From Pisolithus tinctorius (Eukaryota > Basidiomycota > Agaricomycetes > Boletales > Pisolithaceae): DNA of 64,000 bases. The notes under the pieces are model-generated. The model was given only the letters and a program-made list of their open reading frames with translations. It had not been told where the DNA came from and made no database searches. The position numbers were made by a program, and so were the translations under genes. Position 1 is the stretch's first letter; each line of letters begins with the position of its first letter. Where the stretch lies: assembly GCA_024663395.1 (NCBI GenBank), contig JANFAH010000006.1, positions 558,001 through 622,000 on the forward strand, read 5' to 3'. Shown in pieces: positions 12,035 to 24,124 of the stretch.

Positions 12035-14198
12035 ATGCATACCTCGACGACTGTCATCTCCATTTCCCTACTGTGTTCCGGGGCCCTTTTGTTCACACTT
12101 TGGAAGAGTCGGGCACGACGAGCCAACCGTAACTTCCCACCCCCTGGCCCCAGCGGCCTACCGTGGGTTGGAAATGTTTTCGATATAGACGTGTCTCAGC
12201 CATGGGTCACATATCAAGAGTGGGGAAAGCGCTATGGTAAGAGGAGTAGCTCAAAAAGATTGCACAGTTTGTCACTCTGCGCACTAGGTGACCTCACCTA
12301 CTCCCAAGTACTTGGCAAGGAGTACATCATCGTCAGCAGTGAGAAAGTCGCCCACGAGCTGTTGGACCGACGCTCTTCAATATATTCTGATCGACCCTGT
12401 ATGCCATCCGTCGAATTGTAAGCGCATTGTATCTGCTAGGACAAAGAAGACTCACCGTTTGTAAGGTTTGATCTCGGTTTTGCCACACCTACTTTGTCCT
12501 ATGGTGAAGAGTGGAGGCAGCATCGAAGGGCGCTCCATCTGGTCTTAAACAAGAAAGAAGCTCTGAAATACACAACGATGCAGTTGCAAGGGGTGCACGG
12601 ACTCCTTATGAACTTGCTCACGACACCACAAGACTATGAGGACCATTTTGTGATGTAGATGATCAACAATGCCCACAGGAATCTTAACTGAGTAAATGTC
12701 ACAGGTTTCCAGTCGCACTGATTATGGAACTTGCCTATGGCTATTCCGTAGCTCCCCAGGGGGACCCTTTCGTGGCCAGCCTAGTCCAATTGCTTTCATT
12801 GGTAGTAGAGGTGGTGACTCCTGAGCGATCTGCACTCCTCGGAGCCTTCCCCTTCCGTGTGTGCTGTTCATTTTCAGCCGATGCAGGTGCTTATACTATT
12901 CTAGTGGCTTATATACCCTCATGGATGCCTGGAGGCAACTGGAAAAAGCGTGCTGGTGGCTGTCAGCAACTTGTGAGGAAAGTACTAGATGATCCAGTCC
13001 AATACGTACATGACAGCATAGTAAGTGATTTAGCTATTATATGGTGTCTATTTTGGATCACGAACTTAAAAGATCGCTGGCACTGCGAGAAAATCCATGG
13101 TTCACGATATATACCTGGACAAGGACGATGATTTGAAGCTTGGATTCGATAAGGACAAGGTCACGAAAGAGGTGGCCGCTACTGCGTTTATGGGTGAGAT
13201 AATCTCGTTTTACGATTTCTGCATACATATCTCATCTATTTTAAAGCTGGGTCAGAAACTGTGCGCTGCGACCATGCTGTCTTTTTGACATATTCCCTGA
13301 GAACGAGTGACAGACAACCTCCGTAATGTTAGTCTTCCTGCTTGCAATGGTGTTGCACCCGGATGTGCAACGAAAAGCGCAGGAAGAAATCGATCGGGTA
13401 GTTGGCGCTGATCGCCTCCCTGATTTTGGTGACCGGCCCAATCTTCCTTATGTCGAAGCAGTTTTGTTAGAGACGCTCCGATGGGTCCCTGTCGCTCCCC
13501 TCGGTGTGTAATGTAATATGTACGGTGGCCATGAATCCTGAAGGTGACCCTCCAGGACTTCCACACATGACAACTGCGGATGACACCTATAATGACATGT
13601 TTATCCCCAAAGGAAAGCTACCATCATGACGTGCTTGACATACTCCCTTATTTATCATCATCGCAGGCGCTATTATTATTCCGAATATGTGGTATGTTGA
13701 GCTCGCCCACAGCTCCACTTCATCAATACCAGTTTTGCAGGGCTATGTCTCAGGATCCGGAGCGGTACCCTGAACCAAAGATTTTTAACCCGGACCGGTA
13801 CAGCAGCAAAGTCGAAGACGTTTCCTCGTCTCCTGTATTTGGCTTTGGACGGTGAGCCTGACGTGCAGTAGGAACGATGCGAGATTAACATGAAACAACG
13901 TAGCCGTGTCTGTCCTGGGAGACATCTCGCAGAGCAAAGTCTCTGGGCAGTAATTGTGTCTATGCTGGCGACTCTGCAAATTGAGAAAGCAACGGATGCT
14001 TCCGGAGCCGAGATAGAGATTCAACCGAAATTCAAGGGTGGGGCAACCATGTACGTACATGGGAATATAGCAGGCGTGGATCATAGCTCGCTGAAATGGA
14101 CTGCATATAGTCGCCCAGAAGCATTCCCGTGTTCCATCAAGGCCCGGTCTTCGAGAGCTACACATCTGATCCGCGCCAGTACAGCGTGTGTGGATTGA
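12035..14198 (+). CDS. Cytochrome P450 monooxygenase, copy B
   Basis: Second P450 of the tandem block. Exon 1 carries an N-terminal anchor and the hinge FPPPGPSGLPWVGNVFDI. Splicing by eye joins exons into an open frame, including a donor gtagat at about 12657 and a 1/2-nt split codon before AYIPSWMPGGNWKKR. The I-helix is assembled across two introns as AFMAGSETTTSVMLVFLLAM. ExxR is ETLRW, the PERF-like segment is PERYPEPKIFNPDRY, and the haem loop is FGFGR|RVCPGRHLAEQSLW. The last exon ends in TGA at 14196-14198. All motifs are intact. The one oddity is the intron at 13613-13666, whose donor reads GA rather than GT. Very similar to copy D. Confidence 0.83.
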
Positions 14199-14339
14199 TC
14201 ATAACTTTCGATGCATCATGTGCCAAAGGACTTATTGAAGATCATGTATCTGCTGTCGGATGTACTGATTCGGTATTCATTCTAGCCCAATTGAATCGTC
14301 CAAGGCAATCCATAGGAAATGAGACGTTCCTTTGAACAA

Positions 14340-14990
14340 CGAGGTGTTGCAAACATGGGAGTCCTCGATGACGTGCAGCATGCCCAGTGGGAACTCTTCG
14401 ACGTCAACTGTAACTTCGAAGTTAAGCATCTGACCAACACATATGCGATTTCGGAAGAACATTTAACGCGACACTCATTTCCAAGGGCCCCTCTACGGGA
14501 GCATCGTTCTGTATCACTTCGCGCCATCTCAGTACATACTCGTCATCCTTGCCTTACTTTCGTCACTTCAACAGTCTTGATCTCTTGATGCAGCTTCGTC
14601 GCATCCGGCACCATCGATGGACAGTATTTAGTTCACTTCTTACAAAGGACCATAATCCGAGTGGGGTGGGGATCTTTCTGTACACTTCCCACTTTTCTGT
14701 TACATTACAGCCAAAAAAAAACCTACGAAGGGTTCACGACTAGGTACGCATCATTCAGTTCTGCTGGGGTGTGGCCTTTACCTTGTATTCGCCCGCCGAA
14801 TGCGGTCCACTGGCTTGGTCAAGAGACAATTGAACCTAGGTCAAGCTCTTCTGGTGTCGAGCAGCGAGAGCTTCACCCGCCCTCACCTACGCTTGCAAGG
14901 ACTTTGACGTAATGCAACATGCTTATCATACTGCACCTCTGATGAATACAAGTCAAAATTTTCATGGGCCGTCACGTAGCAGTTGCTGCC
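14340..14990. repeat. Upstream arm of the P450 tandem block (second copy)
   Basis: Diverged copy of the DNA at about 8300-8848, in the same position relative to the following P450. No gene is supported here. Together with the two P450 pairs it marks the second unit of a segmental tandem duplication about 6 kb long. Confidence 0.68.
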
Positions 14991-16054
14991 ATGCATGCCT
15001 TGATGACTACCCTCCCCGCGGCCGCGGTTCTGTACCTCAGTGCCTGCGTTCTCGCGGTTCAGAGGATTCGAGCGCAGATGGCACCCACGGGATTACCTCT
15101 CCTGCCAGGTCCGAAGGGTTTATCTTGGCTCTGGAGTGTCCTCAGTGTAAACATGGTAGAACCATGGCTGATGCACCAAGAGTGGAGAAAGCGGGTACTG
15201 CGAGGACTTGCATAGTGTAAGATATGCATAAGGTGCGGGAGGATAGCTTTGATGTCGCTTTCGATAAAGAATGATCATCAAGGACGTAGCTGGTACCCTG
15301 TTTCCACTAGGTAGGTTCACGGTTCAGTATTGTTCGCTTCAATTTATAGCTCACACGGCCATAGGCTGGAGTGGAATCTGTGATTAGGAACTTGAGGTAT
15401 CCGACCCGTTGACTTATGTTCCTGATGTTCCTGTTAGCAATGGTGCTGCACCCAGACGTACAGCAGGAAGCACAAGAAGAAATTGACAGCGTCGTGGGCG
15501 CTGGCTGCCTTCCTCACTCTGGTGACCGACCTAATCTTCCCTTCTTGGAGGCAGTTGTGTTGGAGACCACATGGCGGTCGTTTCGCTTGCTATTTGTTTA
15601 ATTAGGAAGCCAGCTAGAGTGCCTGACCATACCTTTTACAGAGCTTCCGCTCTTTCTCAGCGAGCATTGAAAACTTATTATTTTAGGCTTCCCAACGTTT
15701 GGTAACCAGGTTGAGTAAACCCTGCCTTGACCTTCAGACGACATTCTATCCAGAGCCATGGATTTCTCACTTAGCAGAGTTTCTGGGCAACGACCGTGTC
15801 GACGCTAGCGACCTTACAAATTGGGAAACCCAAGGACGCATGTGAGAATGAATCGAAGGTCATCTCGAATTTGAGACTGGGGCTGGTCTGTACATGCAAG
15901 AATGTTCAATCAGTATCACTGCGCTAACGCTGACTAATCATGAAATTGTAGCCGTTCCCTTGCCGTTCCCATGTTCTATAATTGTGCGATCTGTACAGGC
16001 CGCACAGCTGATTCGCGCGAGTACCGATTGGGACGGTGGCACGGGCGACTTGTA
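14991..16054 (+). pseudogene. P450 pseudogene, copy C (internally deleted sister of A)
   Basis: Sister of copy A by position and sequence. Exon 1 survives (LPLLPGPKGLSWLWSV), but at about 15195 it runs straight into the exon equivalent to A position 9925 (GGTACTGCGAGGACTT), so roughly 700 bp holding the exons between are gone. Further on, the I-helix and DVQQEAQEEID exon remain, but ExxR is disrupted. A second deletion at about 15755 removes the PERF region and the whole haem-binding cysteine loop. Frameshifts and stops are also present, and the stop equivalent to that of A is lost. It cannot encode a working P450. Confidence 0.88.
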
Positions 16055-16846
16055 CACCAAGCAAATTCGCACCGCAGCCGGCGGCCAGAGGTTAGCTCAT
16101 TGTCGGCTTTTTTTGTGTTGCATCCATGGGAACTGTTTTGCATATTTGGCCACCGCTTTGTGGAAGTTCGTGCATTCTAGTACTACTTTGTACGACCTGT
16201 CAAGAGTGGTCAGCTAACTCCATCCCATTCACAGCTATTGCTAACACATGAATGGGAGACAGCCCATGGCACAGGCTTCGGACTTTGATCAACCCGAGTA
16301 TGCCCTTGCCATTCAATTTTTTAGCTTCCGGGGCTTACTTGTTGGATCAATGCAGATTAGTGAACGTCCCTTTTGCTTTTGCCGTTGGGTCCAAGGAATA
16401 CACTCTTCACTGAAGCTCACTTGAACAAAACTCGTCCACACACCACCCGTGATCGTTTGCCATGGATCTACCTTGTTGTAAAATGTACGTCTTTGCTTAT
16501 TCTCGTGGTTAGAGCTGACGCCAACCAAATGTATAAAACAGAGTTAGAGCATTCGAGCGGCCATCTGAAACACAGCGAAATTACGTTCGCACACATTTAT
16601 GTGGTAAACAGTGGGGGAACCTCTCGCGGCCCATCATTGGGACCGATGTACTACGCTTGACGAGCAGTTGAGTCGTTGAACGATTACCTAGTATGTAGGT
16701 TTTACTGATGGGTTCCTGCTAATTTTGAACTTGCCCACAAACAGCAAGATGATGTATTGCCTTAAGTCTTGCATTGTCACACGGTGTCCGAACTTATAAG
16801 TCAAGCTTGATGGGACTGGGTGCAGGTTACTGGCTGCTCCTGAACG

Positions 16847-19007
16847 ATGCATACCTCGGCGATCGCCATCTCCATCTCCCTACTGTTTTCTGGGGCCCTT
16901 TTTATCTCGCTTTGGAAGAGCAGATCACGGCGAGCCAAGTACCGTAGCCTCCTACCGCCTGGTCCCAACGGCCTACCGTGGGTTGGAAATGTTTTCGATA
17001 TAGATGTGTCTCAGCCATGGGTCACATACCAAGAGTGGGGAAATCGCTATGGTAAGTGGAGTAGCTCGAAAGGATTGCACAGTTTGTCACTATGCATACT
17101 ACTAGGTGACCTCACCTACTCCCAAGTACTTGGCAAGGAGTACATCATCGTCAATAGTGAGAAAGTTGCCCATGAGTTGTTGGACCAACGCTCTTCAATA
17201 TATTCTGATCGAGCTCGTGTACCATCCATCGAATTGTAAGCGTGTCGTGTCTGCTAGAGCAAAGAAAACTCACCATTTGTAAGGTTCGATCTGGGTTTTG
17301 TTACACCAACTTTGCCCTACGGTGAAGAGTGGAGGAAGCATCGAAGGGCGCTCCATCTGGTCTTAAACAAGAAAGAAGCTCTGAAATACACAACGATGCA
17401 GTTACAAAGGGCGCACGGACTCCTTATGAACTTGCTCACGACACCACAAGACTATGAGGACCATTTTGTGATGTAGATGATCGACAATGCCCACAGGAAT
17501 CTTAACTGAGTAAATGTCACAGGTTTCCAGTCGCATTGATTATGGAACTTGCCTATGGTTATTCCGTAGTTCCCCAGGGAGACCCTTTCGTGGCCAGCCT
17601 GGTCCAATTGCTTTCGTTGGTAATAGAGGTGGTGACTCCTGAGCGTTCTGCACTCCTCGGAGCCTTCCCCTTCCGTGTGTGCTGTTCATTTTCAGCCGAT
17701 GCAGGTGCTTATACTATTCTAGTGGCTCATATACCCTCATGGATGCCTGGAGGCAACTGGAAAAAGCGTGCTGGTGACTGTCGGCGACTTGTGAGGAAAG
17801 TACTAAATGATCCAGTTCAATACGTACATGACAGCATAGTAAGCGATTTGGCCATTATATGGTGTCTAACTTGAACCATGGACTTGAAAGATCGCTGGCA
17901 CTGCGAGAAAATCCATGGTTCACGATATATACCTGGACAAGGACGATGATTTGAAGCTTGGACTCGATAAGGACAAGGTCACGAAAGAGGTGGCCGCTAC
18001 TGCGTTTATGGGTGAGATAATTTCATTTTATGATTTCTGCATACATATCTCACCTAGTTCGAAGCTGGGTCAGAAACTGTGCGCAACAATTATGCTGTTC
18101 TTTTGACATATTCCCTGAAAACGAGTGACAGACAACCTCCACGATGTTAGTTTTCCTGCTTGCAATGGTGTTGCACCCGGATGTGCAACGAAAAGCGCAG
18201 GAAGAAATCGATCGGGTAGTTGGCACCGATCGCCTCCCTGATTTCGATGACCGGCCCAGTCTTCCTTATGTCGAGGCAATTCTGTTAGAGACACTTCGAT
18301 GGATCTCGGTCGTTCCACTCGGTGTGTAATACGATATCTATGGTGACCATGAATGCTGAAGATGACGTTATAGGAGTCCCACACATGACAACTGCAGATG
18401 ACAACTATAATGGCCTGTATATCCCCAAAGGAAGGCTGCTTTCATGACGTGCTTGACATACTCCCTTATCTGTCATCATCGCAGGCGCTGTTATTATTCC
18501 GAATATGTGGTATGTTGAGCTCACCTGCAGTTCCACTTCATCAATACCATTCTTGCAGGGCTATGTCTCAGGATCCGGAGCGGTACCCTGAACCAAAGGT
18601 TTTTAACCCGGACCGGTACGGCAGCAAACTCGAAGACGTCGCCTCGTCTCCTGTATTTGGATTTGGGCGGTGAGCTTGATGTAGGGTAGGAATAATGCGA
18701 GATTAACATGAAATACTCCAGCCGTCTCTGTCCTGGAAGATATCTCGCAGAGCAGAGTCTCTGGGCAGTGATTGTGTCTATGCTGGCGACTTTGCAAATC
18801 GGGAAAGCAACAGATGCTTCCGGGAATGAGATAGAGATTCATCCCAAGTTCGTGGGCGGGATAACCATGTACGTACATGGGAATATAGCAGGTCGCGTGC
18901 TGAAATGGACTGCATATAGTCGTCCAGAAGCATTCCCGTGTTCCATCGAGGCGCGATCCTCGAGAACTAAACAGCTGATTCGCACCAGTACAACGTCTGC
19001 GGATTGA
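16847..19007 (+). CDS. Cytochrome P450 monooxygenase, copy D (sister of B)
   Basis: Close paralogue of copy B with the same intron positions and near-identical exons. It shows an N-terminal anchor, the hinge LLPPGPNGLPWVGNVFDI, I-helix AFMAGSETTTSTMLVFLLAM (spliced), ExxR helix ETLRW, FNPDRY and the haem loop [22 protein letters not shown] at 19005-19007 ends the gene. The intron at 18431-18484 again has a GA donor, as in copy B, so this change predates the B/D split or was copied by gene conversion. If that intron is removed the frame is open throughout. Upstream DNA (16320-16846) matches that of copy B. Probably active; substrate unknown. Confidence 0.83.
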
Positions 19008-19472
19008 TTATGAGTTTCGATGCATGACGTGCCAAAGGATTCCGAATTGAAGATTATGTATCTCTTGTCGGATATAATAGTAGTCCCGCTACGCTCCCAG
19101 AGTGACCGCTATGAGAATCGGAGACTTGGACGGCTCTGTCGAAGATTGTCTATTGTTGAATGTACTGAGTAACACGCACTATGTTTTCCCCCACGTGAAC
19201 CAGAAGCGTATCGCTGCGATTTCTCAACGCCGTCAGTTGGCCTGGTATTAGACCCACTCGCGTTGATGGTATTTGTTTCACGACGGACCCGAAACAAACC
19301 CGGTCGGATGTCTGAGCCCTGTAGCGGGGACTTTGGTGCCTACCAGTGTCGTGTTGGGTGTTTATGTACGTCGAAAACCCCTTACACGCGGAAGATTAGC
19401 GGATAGCCGGATGTAATAAAAGCCCCTTCGTTGATTACCAGCGAGTGTATTGCGACTCACACGACACACGAA

Positions 19473-21161
19473 ATGTCGCCCAGCATGTTCAGAACGCCCT
19501 CACCGTCGACGGACGCGTCGCCACTGTCCTCACCGCTACTGGGTCCTGTTGATTCCTCCCCTCCCTCGAGCCCCCGGATGGGCGAATACCCACTGGACCC
19601 ACCTTCACCCTCAAACTCACCACTCTCGCACCCCTTTGCTGGTTCCACCAAAGCCGTCAAACGGCACCCCGACTATGAGAAGAAGACGGTACCCCTCAAA
19701 ACACCTCCATCCACATTTTCACGTGTATCTGGTCTAAGCCGCGTCGCAACGGGTTCGCGTTCACTCGTTGAGGACGATTTCGTGGTAACTAGCGATTGCG
19801 ATTCCCCGCCCCATCGTACGTCGCAGTATCTGGACCGCGAAGAGCGTCTCTGGGACGAAGCCCTTCGCAGACCGTTCGACACTGGCATTGGATATGTTGA
19901 TCTCAGGTCTCTGGCATTATAACCTCTAGTCCGTTGAGCCATCTCACAGTTTCAGAGCAGCAGTCAGCAACTCAAAAGTATTCCCCCGTCTATCGGCGAT
20001 CTATCTGGCTTCTTCAACATGCCAGAGGTCTCGGAACAAACGATGTTTTCTGGACGTACTCTGGCACGTGTCAACACTGAACCGTCCAGGACGCGTTCTT
20101 TCGGGAGGACGCAGTCTATAGTTGATTCTGGCAAACAGAGACACCTCTTGCAACTTTACCTCTCCGGAAACAAGATAAGTTATCTGCCGCCCCAACTATT
20201 CACATTACAAAATCTCTCCGTGTTGAGTCTTCGTATGTGTCTTACAGTCAGTTTACGTGTCGAACAACACTGAGACATTCGTATAGGCGGCAACCGGTTG
20301 ACGTATCTACCTGGAGAGATATGTCGCCTCAAGAACCTCAAGGAACTCAACATTTCCTTGAATAGGCTGACATACTTGCCATGGGAGATTCGCGACATGA
20401 AATTGGACAAACTCTTAGTCTACCCGAACCCCTTTCTCTCAGAGCCTTCGTCACCATTCAAACTTACCAATTCCGGTGCGGGACACCGGACTCCCAGTAC
20501 CCGCCGGTCCATCACGCGGCTAGCATCGGTGCGCGGGGACTCTGTCGACAACTCACCGTCACCTGCAGCGATTACGGTCTCGCCAGTGGTGACTCTCCTC
20601 GACGCTGTCCCCCCTTTGACAGAGCTTTGCCTCCGCTTGCTCCTCACCCCTGTGGGTGAAGGACCCGGCGCAAGGACCGTCATCGCTGAATATTACGACG
20701 TGCCCTTGTCTGACCAGTGGAACATCCCTCCGCACATCCACTCCATCCTTACAGAATCCGTATCAGGAATCATTCGTCTGCGCAAGCGCTTCTCAATGGA
20801 CCCGTCGTCAATGGGCAGTTGTCGGCGTTCGGTGAGCCAGCAGGGCATTGCCAGATGCGCGAATCCAAAGCATTGGTCAAAAATGTTCATTGGGCATGCG
20901 GTGGAGAGGTTTACATGGGAGAGGTATATTGCTGGAGTGAACGTTGGCGGCACCGTTCCACTGCGATGGAGAGGATGTATGCAGACGTGTCTTGGGTTCT
21001 TGGACCAAGAACGGCTCCCTGGAGAGAACGTCAGGACCTGTATAGGAGTCGTGGACGCAACGTTAAACGATGGTGACGCGATGGAGATCGACTTAGCAGA
21101 GGCGGTGCAGGTCGTTCAACTCGGGAGAGGTGGATTATCTATGGACGACTTCGACGATTAG
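19473..21161 (+). CDS. Leucine-rich repeat protein
   Basis: Fungal LRR protein with a disordered N-terminus. I start at ATG 19473 ([14 protein letters not shown]); an in-frame ATG at 19431 is also possible. Residues 1-140 are rich in Ser and Pro. After an intron near 19905-19950, leucine-rich repeats appear: [28 protein letters not shown] and, after a second intron near 20233-20285, [20 protein letters not shown] and [11 protein letters not shown]. The C-terminal half holds a Cys- and Trp-containing conserved region of unknown role, including [23 protein letters not shown] at 21159-21161 ends it. LRRs usually mediate protein binding; I cannot name the partner. Confidence 0.8.
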
Positions 21162-21439
21162 GACAGATGTCACAATCATAAACTTATGTATCCTGCATCA
21201 GGACTGCTTCACCATGGACAGCAAATGTTGACCATATCTCACGAGAATTAGTTACATATGTATGTTCAAGTCCAAACCCAGAGGTAGTGTGCTGTACATT
21301 TATGTCGTCCGTCCCCGCACCAAGTAGTAATTACATAGTCAACTAGTCGTGTTCAGAAGGCAGAGGTATCCATGAAGGCGTGGTTAAAAGAAAAAGCATC
21401 CAGTTGTCGTCCACATACGTCCAGGGTCGTTAACGCTTT

Positions 21440-23370
21440 CTATACCAATGATATGTGCAAGAGGCTGAAGGCGACACCCATTCCTATCAAAGCCGGAGTA
21501 AACCGAAGCGTAGCGGGGGCAGCATTCCCCGTCACTGCTGCTGTCGCAGAACCAATCGTCGGGCTGGGCACTGGGACACCATTTAAGCCGTTCTCGCCCA
21601 ACGCAACGTCCGAGAGCGCAGCAAATCCAACCGCCGGCGGGCTGTAGCGGAAGACTGTATACACATTTTTCTGGGAGATAGACATGAGTGGACAGGTAAC
21701 ACGGAAACAAACATGCTTGGGAACCGAAAGACCTACCAAGAAAGCATCTCCAATTATCCAGGATGGATTATTACCCGTGGTTTCGAAAAAGGCCCCGATG
21801 CACTGGGAGCCGCCGACTTGGGCATATGAAAAATCGGCAGGTGCCATTGCCCACGTCGACCCGCCGAAAGAGAACGTGACATTTACAGAAGTAGAACAGG
21901 CTGTGTGGAATTCGAGATCTCGATGATTTTCGCAGAGGAATCAAAAAAGGAGATACGACATACGGAACTGGTAGTACCCAGCCCAGGAACCAGAGGCAGG
22001 CTTCGAACCGGGTATCTGTGCGTAGATAGCCTCTATAGCACTTAACGGAGCACCTATATTGCTGGTCCCTGTATCGATGGCAGCTATGGCGTTAGTGCCC
22101 AGGGGGATGGAACCTCCCTGTACGGTCACCGCTGTGAACCTCTGCATTAGCAAAAGATAGGCAGGAGGTACAAGGTGACGTACATGTTAGGGTGATATAC
22201 CAGAAAGAGGGCTGAGAGGGTATGTCGATAAACTCTATCGAGCCACTGTATAAGCTGCTGTTGGTATAACCTTCGTATGTGTCAGGAAGGATTCCGCGGC
22301 CAGTGTGAGGAGTCGGGTTTACCCAAGTTCAACACTCCTCCGGGCTCTAGAGCCTGTGCTTGGGTATCGTTGGTATATCTACATTCTGCAGTCAAACGGC
22401 CGCCCAGTACGACGCAATCACGGCGACCGACCTGGTAAATTGTACCGCAAATAATGGTGAGTCCCAAGTACCACTGCTAGCTAGTGTCTGCCAGAATGGC
22501 ATTTGTTGGGACAAAGCAAGCGTTTCCCAAGCAAGGCCGAGCAGGCCGGAGGCTGGTGCTGATAGGAACCCCGAAGACATCTCGTCTATGACAGCTAGTA
22601 CCGATACATGAATCTCCAGAGGTCGATGCGTGATAGATATGGGATGAATTCACCAAAACCTTGATTAAAAACGGAGAACCCTGCCATCTTGATGGTCTCC
22701 GTTGCAACATAGCCAGAAGCTTCCCCTTGACCATATGTTATTTTGAATGACTGAGAAGTATTCTTGAAACTTGTAGAAGCCGATGAGTCGTACAATGGGA
22801 GGCCATTGCACACAGTGCCACACGAGGTTCCAGCCACCCATAAATCGCTATGGGGGAGCGTGAATTCATGTACAGACGATTGCAACCGGAAAGCCGGAAG
22901 CACTTACGATGACCCGGTGTCGAGGAGCACGTCAAACGACACCGATGGCGTCCCGATGGCCAATGTACCATAATATCTGTGAAGAGACGCTCAACAGACG
23001 CGCGTCAGACGTGGTTCCTCACGTTACGCACCCAGAATCGTAGGCTTGGTTGACAAGGCTATAGCGAGCGCCGCCTATCAGCACCAGTACTAATCTTCAG
23101 AATCGCCTGCACCTACAGATTATCGCCTGAACTCCTGCGCGTAGGCCGTTCTCCTCCGAAGTATCTCGCAAGAACTACATCTCTCTGGAATTTCGCAACT
23201 TGGCCACGCTGGTGTATGTCAAGGTCTGGTGAAGGATTTCGTCTTCGTAAAGGTATCGTTTGGCCAGCGACTAATGGTGAACCGTCCGCCGCTGGCGCTC
23301 CACGTGTGTGAGATATCAACGACAAAAACACGAAATATAGAAAAAAGACATTCCAAGAGGGAATGGTCAT
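21440..23370 (-). CDS. Secreted/GPI-anchored aspartic protease (family A1)
   Basis: Pepsin-like endopeptidase. The chosen start at 23370 (MTIPSWNVFFLYFVFLSL) gives a classical signal peptide, followed by a propeptide-like basic region. Both catalytic motifs are present: FDVLLDTGSS, split by an intron near 22915, and AIDTGTSNIGAP near 22075. DLWVAGTSC and SWIIGDAFL support the fold. The C-terminus has a Ser/Thr/Pro/Ala-rich stretch followed by a hydrophobic tail, typical of GPI-anchored fungal yapsin-like proteases. The gene is split by many short introns whose exact borders I have not resolved, particularly between 22150 and 22600. The stop is TAG at 21440-21442. Confidence 0.82.
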
Positions 23371-23459
23371 CGCTTTGCCCTCTCGTGGCGGTGGGCCCGA
23401 AAACTTCTTTGTTTGCAGAGTGTCGAGAGGGTTGGAGCCTCGATTAAACAAGATGCCGT

Positions 23460-24120
23460 GTCAGAAGTTGGGGGGAACCGAAGGACCACAAGATACGAAA
23501 ACACAATGAATGTGTGAGGATGACGAGCCAGCCCTGCTTTCGCCAACACCAGCCCCACCGCTTCCTGCCAACGCTGTGGGTATCAAAGCTGCGTGTGTGT
23601 TAGGACTAAGTGGTGCCAGCAGGGGGGCGCTCATGTTTTGTTACTGCGCAGCAGGATAATTAGTACCAACATGCCGCGATATGTGGTAAGTTTAAAACGT
23701 TCCCACCGGTGCCTGCCCAGTAGTGCGAGGACAGTTCCTGGTTTCGGCGATAAGCATGGGCGCCCTTCCAAAACAAAAGACTTGTATATCATGTCTGGAT
23801 GAGACATTGATCCCCTAGTAGTGAAACATTTTGCCAGCACGCTGTTATTCCGCAATCCCAGCTGGCACTCGCCATAAATCATATGGGCTATTTTTGTGAT
23901 TTATTGAAATACCGGGTGTCTGCTGCGCAGTGAGAAGTTCTCCCGCACTAACCACAACCGCACCGCACCGGTCGGGCCGTGGATTTCCGCGAATTGCTGT
24001 ACAGCTCGGGTGGGGGGTTGATGCGGTCTTGGGGTTGCTGGCATTAGGCTGCAATTTCATAGCGACTCTGATTATAACACGCCCCGTTCCTTCTGACTAG
24101 AAGCTACAGCTCCCGGGCAC
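23460..24120. other. Intergenic, no gene seen
   Basis: Short divergent intergenic region between the aspartic protease (-) and the RING gene (+). Open frames are short, lack family motifs and overlap each other. It presumably contains both promoters. Confidence 0.5.
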
Positions 24121-24124
24121 AAAC

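Noticed and set aside
6318..19007. Secondary-metabolite gene cluster
   Set aside because: Monooxygenase plus P450s is suggestive, but no synthase, terpene cyclase or transporter is present; tandem duplication is the simpler explanation.
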